Source: Akanthomyces muscarius (taxonomy: Eukaryota > Ascomycota > Sordariomycetes > Hypocreales > Cordycipitaceae). Taken from it: 64,000 nucleotides of DNA. Below are positions 56,901 to 64,000 of the stretch, one piece after another (the first letter of the stretch is position 1; each line of letters begins with the position of its first letter). A program made the translations under genes and the position numbers. The notes beneath the pieces are model-generated. The model ran no database searches. It saw only the letters and a program-made list of their open reading frames with translations, and had not been told where the DNA came from. The stretch is taken from positions 4,464,001 through 4,528,000 of the forward strand of contig NC_079244.1 in NCBI RefSeq assembly GCF_028009165.1, written 5' to 3'.

Positions 56901-59772
56901 ATGAAGGATGACGAGAACGCGACGGTCAAGATGCAGAAAATAAAGCTGGAGGACGGAATCAACGGCGCCGCCGCCGCACACCATCCCGACTCGACGACGG
57001 GCGCTGTGACGGACGCGACCAAGGCCATCAAGCTCGATGGCTCTCCTTCGCCGTCCACCGAAGGGGGCAAGTCGCGCAGCGATGGCAACGGAACCCCCAA
57101 CTCGTCGCGCCCACGACTATCGCGCAAGTCGTCCCAGAAGCCCACGCCCACCCGAGAACCGCCTCTGTTCGACAGCCTTCCCAACATGACCCCGGAGGCC
57201 TGCAAATCTTTCCAAGTCATCCCCGATTGTCTCTATGGCTCCAAGCACCTGGGTTCTACCGAGAACGACGCGTTTGACTGCGACTGTCGAGAGGAGTGGC
57301 GTAAGTTGGCCCACTGCCCCCTAACCTGGCTCGCAGCGAAAATCATACAAAATGGAGATTGTGCGCAGCTACAAGCATGGTGTACTGACATTTTTTTTGA
57401 CCTGCAGAGGATGGCGTCAATATGGCGTGCGGCGAAGACTCGGACTGCATCAACCGCGCGACGAAAATGGAATGCAGCGAGACGGCCGGCAACTGCGGTG
57501 GCGGTTGCCAGAACCAACGCTTCCAACGAAAACAATATGCCGACGTGTCCGTCATCAAAACGGACAAGAAGGGATATGGCCTTCGTACTGACGCGAATCT
57601 GGGCGCTAACGACTTCATTTTCGAGTACATTGGTGAGGTCATCAACGAGGCCACCTTTCGACGGCGTATGATCCTGTACGACCAACAGGGCATCAAGCAC
57701 TTCTACTTCATGTCCCTCAACAAGAACGAGTTTGTCGATGCGACGCGAAAGGGCAACCTCGGCCGCTTTTGCAACCACTCCTGCGTTCCCAATTGCTACG
57801 TGGACAAATGGGTGGTCGGCGACAAGCTGCGCATGGGCATCTTTGCGATGCGTTCAATCCGTGCTGGTGAAGAGCTCGTATTCAACTATAATGTTGATCG
57901 GTACGGTGCCGACCCTCAGCCATGTTACTGTGGCGAGCCCACCTGCGTCGGCTTCATCGGCGGCAAAACCCAGACGGAGCGTGCAACCAAGCTGCCGCCT
58001 GCTACCATTGAGGCGTTGGGCATCGATCTTGGTGACGGCTGGGACACGACTGTTGCCAAGAAGCCGCGCAAGAAGCGTGCCGATGAGGAAGACGAGGACT
58101 ACGTCAATAGCCTTCACGCGCGTCCTCTCGACGAGGAAGACTCCCGCAAGGTCATGGCTACACTCATGCAGTGTAAGGAGAAGTGGATCGCAGTCAAACT
58201 TCTTGATCGTATTCAGCAGAGCGAGGATGAGCGTGTGATTCACAGTGTCATGCGCATGCACGCCTATCAAATATTCAAGACGACACTGCATACATTTAGT
58301 GACGACCACAACGTCGTCCTACAGGTCCTTTCCATCCTTGACAGCTTCCCCCGCCTGACAAGGAACAAGATTCAAGACTCCAATATTGAAGCTACGGTTG
58401 AAGAGCTCGCGCAATCAGAGCACGAAGATGTTGCAACAAAGTCGAGAAAGCTCCTGGATGACTGGAGTAAATTGGAAATGGCATATCGCATTCGCAGGCG
58501 CAAGTTCGAGCCTGGTATGCAGACCCAAAGTATATACGAGGACCGCAGAGGCCCGGCGAGAGAGGGAGATGCGGCGGCGACGGCGGCCGCGCAAACCCCA
58601 CAGAGCAAACCCGCATCGCAGCCTATCAATGCCCCCAAGGGACCTCGCAGCAGTATACCACAACGAAACAACAATTTCCATGCCGGAAACGCCCCGCGCC
58701 AACGGCAGCGCTTTGGCAACAATGGACCGCTGCCGCAAGGCTGGTTCTCCGCCAAGGACGCCAAAGGCAACATGTATTATTATAATAAACAGGGCACAAC
58801 GACATGGCAGCGTCCGACGCTGCCCGCCGACCAGACTCCCAAGGTGCCGTCAAAGGCTCAGCAGGAGCAGCAGATGATTCAAAACATCATCGCGAGAGTG
58901 ACAAAAGAAGGCACACCAAAATCTACACCATCGCAACCGTCAAGATCGCAGTCCTCAGAGACACCCAGCACGGATTCCCGATCGGATAAGTGGCGCGCAT
59001 TACCTCAGGACAAGCAAATGAAGATTTATGAAAACACTGTACGGGCTTGCCACCAAGGAAATAAGGCCCTCGAATTTCCTGCTAACTTTTATTCAAGGTT
59101 TTCCCTCATATCAAATACGTTCTGGACAAATTCCGCCATAAACTGCCAAAAGATGACTTGAAGCGTTTGGGCAAAGATCTCTCCAAGAAGTTTGTAGCTT
59201 CAGACTACAAGAACAACCGCGTGGCGGATCCGACCGCAAAACTCAATGAGAAACAAGCCCGCAAGGTCAAGACGTACTCCAAGGACTTTCTAGACCGGGC
59301 CGTTCACAAATTCGAGGCGCAAAAGAAGGAGCAGGGCGATGCCAGCGGCTCTACGGAAAATGCCGCGACAGAGCTGTCCGGCGCTGCCGGCGACAACCAG
59401 GGCAACGACGCCGAGCTGAGCGACGTGAATATGGACGACTCGCCAGCCAGTCGCAAGCGCAAGCATGACGACGTCACCGAAGGCGATGCCGACACTGACC
59501 TGCCAGACGCGACGACGCCCACCACCGACGGCCCCGAGATGAAGCGTCTCCGGGAAGACGAGGGTGGTGCTGCCGCGACGCCCAGCCCGCCGCCGCCGCC
59601 GCCGCCTCCGCCGCAAGACGCAGAGCCCACGGAGGAGCAAAGGGCGCTGCAGGAGCAGGAGAGGGCCTTGGAGCGCGAGAACGAAGAGGCCCAGCGGCTG
59701 GAGGACGAGGCGCAGAGGACGACGAATGGAGAGCCAGAACGGAACCGAAAACAGGAGGTTCTCAGCCACTAA
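56901..59772 (+). CDS. set2: histone H3 lysine-36 methyltransferase Set2
   Basis: Methylates H3K36 on genes transcribed by RNA polymerase II. Exons 56901-57300, 57408-59038 and 59098-59772 (GTAAGT..CTGCAG, GTACGG..TTCAAG) give 901 residues. Order: disordered N-terminus, AWS ([10 protein letters not shown] across intron 1, then [16 protein letters not shown], about 125-175), SET (about 178-300, with [12 protein letters not shown] and [12 protein letters not shown]), and post-[18 protein letters not shown] Set2-specific helical region follows, then WW ([21 protein letters not shown], about 572-602), and SRI for binding phosphorylated Pol II tail (intron 2 lies inside, [17 protein letters not shown], about 660-750). 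The Glu/Pro-rich tail has a run of nine prolines. All catalytic motifs are present. Confidence 0.97.
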
Positions 59773-60418
59773 GCTTTTACTCTTGTTTACTCATGTGTTG
59801 TTGTTTTGTCTATTGTTTCAAACTTTGGCTGAGCGCCTCGGTGGCACAACTTTTTTTTATTGTGAAGGGAGTAGTGGTAGACAGGAAAGGGGAAGGAAAA
59901 AAGAGACGTGTAATTGTTGGGAGGGGCAGATTGGGAAGCGAAAGAGAGTGAGCATGGTGGGGGCGAAGGATTTATCAATATGTGACAATTTGTTTCCATC
60001 TATACTATTTTCTTACAAAAAAGCGTTTTATTCTTTTTCCTCGTACAGGAAAGTCGCTTTGCTTGCTTGCTGTGGGCGCATCTGGCCGACCTGTTGCGAG
60101 CATACTGGAGCAATTTCTTTTCATGTTGTTTTTTTCCTGCAGTCGATATATTATTCCTAGCTATTGTTACTAGCTATTTGAATAAAAACTCACCCCATCG
60201 CTGACCTGACTTTGTCCATTGGCGCGAGAGATCGGAGGCCATTATACGGCCTTTACAGAAAGATAATGTTATCAACATGTACCGGGGGTATATATTGTAG
60301 CAGTAAATAAAAGAAAACGCCACATCTATGAATGTAATTTTGTACCAGGACCCCAGCGCCCAAAACTCCATCTTCCCATGAGAATCATCATGTTTTTTCT
60401 TCTTCTTTCATCTGCCCT
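59773..60418. other. convergent 3' regions of SET2 and BMT5
   Basis: T-rich untranslated sequence between convergent stop codons. No gene seen. Confidence 0.65.
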
Positions 60419-61555
60419 CTAATCGTCCAGATCATCCTCACTCGAGTCCGCCTCGTCATCACTACCGCTCCTCTTGCGCTTCTTCACCGGCTGCTGCTGA
60501 TTCTTTGGCTTCCTCAGCACGTCGCCCTTTTTCACAAACACGTAGCTCCTCGCCGGCCGATCCTCGCCCCTCCACGCGCCGCCCTCCGCACCGGCGCCCT
60601 TCTTGCTCCGAATCACGCCAATGGTCCGCGCGTGGCGGTACCCCGGGTACGCGCGCGCCAGGAAGCGGAAGCTGGCGTCGGCCTGCAGGCCGACGTGGCG
60701 CGCCAGGTCCTTGACGTTCCACAGCGTGTACGGCTCGCCGTCGAAGAGCGTGACGACGATGCTGCCGCCGGGCGCGAGGAGCGGCACCGCGCGCTGGAAG
60801 AAGGCGACGAGCAGCTCCTGGTTGTAGCGCACCTGGCGGTTGACGTCGGTCGACTTGCCGCCGACGTGCGGGAAGTTGAAGAGGATGCGGTCAAAGGGAT
60901 GGGGCTTGCCGAGGGAGGGGGGCAGCTTGGTGGCGTCAGTGTTGTAGAGAAGGCGGTTGGTCGGCGGAGGGCGCGGGTGGCGGTTGCCGTAGCTGTCGTA
61001 GTCGGCGTCGCTGTCGCTTTCAGAGTCGTCAGATGCTGCCGTTGCTTTCGGCGCCTCGTCGTCGTCGTCGTCGTCGTCGTCACCGTCCTTGTCCTCTGCG
61101 TCCGCCACCTTCTTTGCGTCTGGCTTCTTCTCGCCGTGGAAAATGGCAATGTTGGCGTCTGCAGATGGGTACTTGGCCACGAGCTCGGCGTGGTCGCGGT
61201 CCAGCACCGTCGCCGTGACGTGCCGGCAGCGGTGGTGGTGGACGAGCGACGCCGCGAAGCTCAGGTCCCCTTCGCCGACCAGCAGGATGCGGTCGTCGGC
61301 GGCGTCAAACGGAATCGTCGGGTTCTCCTGGTTGCGCTGCAGCTGCCGCTCCCGCTGTTCCTGCGTCTTCTTGCTCGTCTTGCGGCTCTGCGGCTGCTGG
61401 AAGCCGACGCCGCCGCTCCCTGGGCCTGCGGCAGCCAGAGGCTTGTCCGAGTGCCGGTTGGGGATAAAGCCGCGCGGCGTCGGGATCTTGGGCCCGCCGC
61501 CTTTGCCACCGGCCCTTTCTCGCTTCAGCTGAAGCTTGCGCCGTTTGCCTCCCAT
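60419..61555 (-). CDS. bmt5: 25S rRNA (uridine-N3)-methyltransferase Bmt5-like
   Basis: SAM-dependent Rossmann methyltransferase that modifies a uridine of 25S rRNA in the nucleolus (known for yeast Bmt5). Single exon, 378 residues, starting MGGKRRKLQLKRERAGGKGG, a basic nucleolar-type N-terminus. The SAM-binding block is LLVGEGDLSFAASL (about 91-104), followed by TATVLDRDHAELVAKYP. The family signature FDRILFNFPHVGGKSTDVNRQVRYNQ (quoted here only as FDRILFNFPHVGGK) contains the NFPH motif. Later blocks are APGGSIVVTLFDGEPYTLW and RHARTIGVIRS. An acidic run of eight Asp sits between the two halves of the domain, and the tail is basic then acidic. Convergent with SET2. Confidence 0.93.
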   Translation of the reverse strand: MGGKRRKLQLKRERAGGKGGGPKIPTPRGFIPNRHSDKPLAAAGPGSGGVGFQQPQSRKTSKKTQEQRERQLQRNQENPTIPFDAADDRILLVGEGDLSFAASLVHHHRCRHVTATVLDRDHAELVAKYPSADANIAIFHGEKKPDAKKVADAEDKDGDDDDDDDDEAPKATAASDDSESDSDADYDSYGNRHPRPPPTNRLLYNTDATKLPPSLGKPHPFDRILFNFPHVGGKSTDVNRQVRYNQELLVAFFQRAVPLLAPGGSIVVTLFDGEPYTLWNVKDLARHVGLQADASFRFLARAYPGYRHARTIGVIRSKKGAGAEGGAWRGEDRPARSYVFVKKGDVLRKPKNQQQPVKKRKRSGSDDEADSSEDDLDD

Positions 61556-62045
61556 GATTTCTTTTTGTGTTGGCGGTGGAATCGGTGTGTCGTGGGATGG
61601 TGAAGGAAAAATTAAGTGGTGATGGGTGGCAGATTTTCAAAGACCGGGGTGGTGTGGAGCTTGCTGGATTTGCCGTTTTGGCAACTTACATCGGACAGCC
61701 AATGCCATCGTTGCGCCATCGAATCGAGAATTATTCAGCGGCGATCTATACATTCATCGTTTTACAGCTCTCTGGTTGCTTGGAAAAGCATGTCAAAATA
61801 TCATCTCCTGTAGGTAATGCCCTTCGGCTACGATACAGTGTCGCGCCACGATTATGACAGCGAGCGACAAGCAACATCACCTGCGCAACATGTTTTCACG
61901 GGCGAAATCCAAAGTCTAGTGATTCGACAAGGAGTAGTCATATTCAGCAATCGAGAGTGTCATCATTGCTGAAGTATTTAGACCTTGAGCTCGTGAGTTT
62001 CGTCTAACCCAGCTGCAGCCCAGACCACCAGCCAGAAAAAGACGG
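61556..62045. other. spacer between the F-box gene and BMT5
   Basis: BMT5 upstream region and F-box gene 3' region, both on the minus strand. Overlapping frames of 63-96 codons carry no motif. No gene seen. Confidence 0.6.
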
Positions 62046-63362
62046 TCAATCTTTTTCTTTTTCCTCGTCTTCGGTATCTACATCATTCTCGTAAACGTCG
62101 ACGTAGTCTGCGTCGTCATGAGGCTCGCCAATAAGCGCCGCCGGGTTTCGAGCTCTGAGCTCCGCTACCTGTTGCCAGTAGTTGTTTTTGGAGACAGCCT
62201 GCTCTCTGGCAAGCTCAGCGACCTCGACGGTGGACAAGAAGCTCTTCCAGTATCGGAAAAGATCGTGACGACTCGCCTGACCACTCGGGAACAGGCCCAG
62301 CCTTTCCATCAAGTTATGGTCCCAGTGGAAGAAGCCAAACCTGATAAAGGGCCGGTACGGCAAGTGGTGGATCTCATCATCCTGCGGCGCAATCGTTCGG
62401 ATGCTGTGGAAGTACTGTCTCGTAAGCGGCCTCTGGCGCATTGCCTTGCACATCTCCGTCATATTGCTTGGGCCTGCGAGCGTTTGGGGCGAGTACTGTG
62501 ACGGCGCAGTCCGGCAGTAGAGACCACCCGCGAGACCGCCCCTGGGCAGCTTACCCGAGCGGATGCACAGCCTGACATTCCCCCATGTGGGAGGGAATCT
62601 GTTCTGTACGGCGTCTCCCTTGAGTCTCATTAGCTGTGCACCGTGCGTTATTGTCAGCAGAGGGCCAGCCCAAGTCTTTCTGAAGAAGCCAAGCAGAGGT
62701 TTGTTTTCAGCCGGAAGCGAGTCAATCATCATCTTGACCCACGGCTGTTCGTTGTCGCTGTAAGCATCCGTCAGCGAGTAGTAGAGCTCCGCGAGCCACA
62801 GTCCCATGACGGCACGCGTCTCCTCACTCGGGCTCGCTTGCCTGTCAATACACAAAGTCAGCTCCATGCCGTCTCCGTCGGGACATGCTGGGTGAAGCTT
62901 GTCCCCTATACTCCAAATATCTTTCATGCAATTCTCAAGAATCACATGTGCCATGGCGTGAAATCTGCGTGTCTTAGTCACGAATCTTATCACGAACTCG
63001 GGAGGCGCTGTCTTTGACAAGGACTCCGGCGCCTCCAAAGAGAAGTCCAGATGCCGAAACTCTTCGTAGCGCCGCAGCCGAATGTCCCGAGCGTGCAGAT
63101 TGAATGTGGCGTGTATGACGTTGAGGAGCCATGGATGGGTATCGTCTTCCAGGACCCTCTGCAGAATGCGGGTACTGTTGGCGCGGAACACTTTCCACAG
63201 GCGGCTTGAGCTGCAGGCCAATGACCATAGCTGTTCGACGGTTGATAGACTTTGAAAGATGTGCAAGACAAGTTCCGATGGCAAGACGGGCCAGTAATCG
63301 TGCAAGTCTCCTTGGCGCGGCAAGGTAGACGCAGGCTCAGAAAAGTTAGCTAGTGGTGCCAT
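62046..63362 (-). CDS. F-box domain protein
   Basis: Probable substrate adaptor of an SCF ubiquitin ligase. Single exon, 438 residues from ATG 63362 (MAPLANFSEP). The upstream in-frame extension lacks an ATG in good context. The F-box is at about 24-65: LPSELVLHIFQSLSTVEQLWSLA, then SRLWKVFRANST. The remaining 370 residues have no recognised repeat domain (no WD40 or LRR), only fungal-type globular sequence with many Trp, Arg and His, and an acidic tail (DVDTEDEEKEKD). Such proteins are numerous and lineage-variable in filamentous fungi. The substrate is unknown. Confidence 0.82.
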   Translation of the reverse strand: MAPLANFSEPASTLPRQGDLHDYWPVLPSELVLHIFQSLSTVEQLWSLACSSSRLWKVFRANSTRILQRVLEDDTHPWLLNVIHATFNLHARDIRLRRYEEFRHLDFSLEAPESLSKTAPPEFVIRFVTKTRRFHAMAHVILENCMKDIWSIGDKLHPACPDGDGMELTLCIDRQASPSEETRAVMGLWLAELYYSLTDAYSDNEQPWVKMMIDSLPAENKPLLGFFRKTWAGPLLTITHGAQLMRLKGDAVQNRFPPTWGNVRLCIRSGKLPRGGLAGGLYCRTAPSQYSPQTLAGPSNMTEMCKAMRQRPLTRQYFHSIRTIAPQDDEIHHLPYRPFIRFGFFHWDHNLMERLGLFPSGQASRHDLFRYWKSFLSTVEVAELAREQAVSKNNYWQQVAELRARNPAALIGEPHDDADYVDVYENDVDTEDEEKEKD

Positions 63363-63854
63363 TTTGACTCGAAACGAAGATTGTAGATTGAGGTTTGCTG
63401 TTAATTTAGAACGGGAATTTGTCTGTTTAAATATGCAAAATATGCAAAATTTGTCAAGGAACAAGTACTATGAGCCGCGGACAAGGTGCACGGGCTCACG
63501 CTGCTTGAAAGTTACATGATCACGAGAGGCTGTACATCGTGGTACTGATGATTCACAAGCTATATAGTAAGCTAAGGGCCGCCTCACATGAATTCAGTGA
63601 CTCAAAGTATGGCATTGAAGGGCTTTCGCCCACACCACCTGTCTCATCGGCGGGCATGTTACGCGGTTGCAGCATGGGACCGGATGTTGTACACGGGAGT
63701 GATGCGTAATCTCTCAGCGAGTCGTTTATGTAGCTTATTATGAGGCGATTATATGCAGTGTAATGTCTATTCATCACAATCGCACAAAACAATTCAAAAA
63801 GCGTTATTGCCAGTATGATGTTGAATTTCCTGGTTTCCAACTTCAACTTTGTAT
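63363..63854. other. spacer upstream of the F-box gene
   Basis: F-box promoter and the 3' region of the minus-strand gene entering from the right edge. A short A/T direct repeat (AAATATGCAAAATATGC, near 63,427-63,445) lies in the leader. No gene seen. Confidence 0.55.
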
Positions 63855-63968
63855 TTAGCCGCTCCCTCCTCCCATATGCCCTCCCAGCATGCGCTGCTCC
63901 AGCTTCTCCACAAGCTGAGTTACCTCCCATACCTTGACGAGCCACTCTGGTAAGAAGTAAAGACGAAC
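63855..63968 (-). CDS. last exon of a gene running off the right edge (partial)
   Basis: Minus-strand acceptor ATCTAG at 63969-63974 opens a 37-residue C-terminal exon ending at TAA 63857-63855. It starts VRLYFLPEWLVKVWEVTQL and continues with a charged helix (VEKLEQRM) and a glycine-rich end (GGHMGGGSG). The frame upstream of the acceptor is closed, which supports a splice junction. The body of the gene is outside the window, and the family is not recognised. Confidence 0.5.
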   Translation of the reverse strand, partial: VRLYFLPEWLVKVWEVTQLVEKLEQRMLGGHMGGGSG

Positions 63969-64000
63969 CTAGATCTCGGGAGTAGGGTCGTCATCTCTGA

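Noticed and set aside
1..64000. tRNA, rRNA or CRISPR features
   Set aside because: No B-box/A-box pair with a plausible acceptor stem, no rRNA-like sequence and no regularly spaced direct repeats were found by eye.

Overview
The window reads as nuclear DNA of a filamentous ascomycete, most likely a sordariomycete close to the Hypocreales. The genes are protein-coding and broken by short GT-AG introns (45 to about 120 bp) with CTAAC/CTAAT branch points. Start contexts are of the CACCATG/AAATGG type. The families are typical of this group: ATG1 with its Atg8-binding motif, a divergent second beta-tubulin, SET2, a CLC transporter, Zn2Cys6 factors and an AT-hook protein. No tRNA, rRNA or CRISPR was recognised.

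Layout. 0-3 kb: a possible small membrane protein (+), convergent with GPI10 (-). 4.9-6.3 kb: ornithine aminotransferase (+). 6.3-10.9 kb: a long non-coding stretch, then ATG1 (+) at 11-13.8 kb. 14.5-17.7 kb: an unrecognised protein ending in a Zn2Cys6-like cysteine array (+), a degenerate 50-bp tandem repeat, and a Zn2Cys6 transcription factor (-). 17.7-29.3 kb is different in character. It is gene-poor with AT-rich patches, and holds a frameshifted single-pass membrane protein gene, a protein that may be related to NAD-cleaving (ADP-ribosyl-cyclase-like) domains with a 16-copy 8-residue basic repeat, a stop-interrupted Cys-rich remnant, a glutaminyl-tRNA synthetase paralogue with one in-frame TAA, a zeta-toxin-type P-loop protein and an FHA-domain kinase with a TAG before a further 103 open codons. 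I read it as an accessory, partly decaying segment.

From 29.9 kb on the content is housekeeping. It comprises RPL41 (25 residues), RNA polymerase I subunit RPA49, a peroxisomal-type enoyl-CoA isomerase, COG1, a beta-tubulin paralogue carrying Tyr at the position equivalent to Phe167, UTP3/SAS10, a GEF1-type chloride transporter and mitochondrial GABA transaminase. An 808-bp miniature inverted-repeat element flanked by TA follows. The last part holds an AT-hook protein, a 4.5-kb non-coding stretch, SET2, the 25S rRNA methyltransferase BMT5, an F-box protein and the last exon of a gene leaving the right edge.

These genes form no operon. Shared themes are ribosome production (RPL41, RPA49, UTP3, BMT5), secretory membrane work (GPI10, COG1, CLC) and amino-acid catabolism by class-III PLP transaminases (OAT, GABA-T). 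The exon models are hand-built from splice motifs and reading frame, so exact ends should be taken as predictions.
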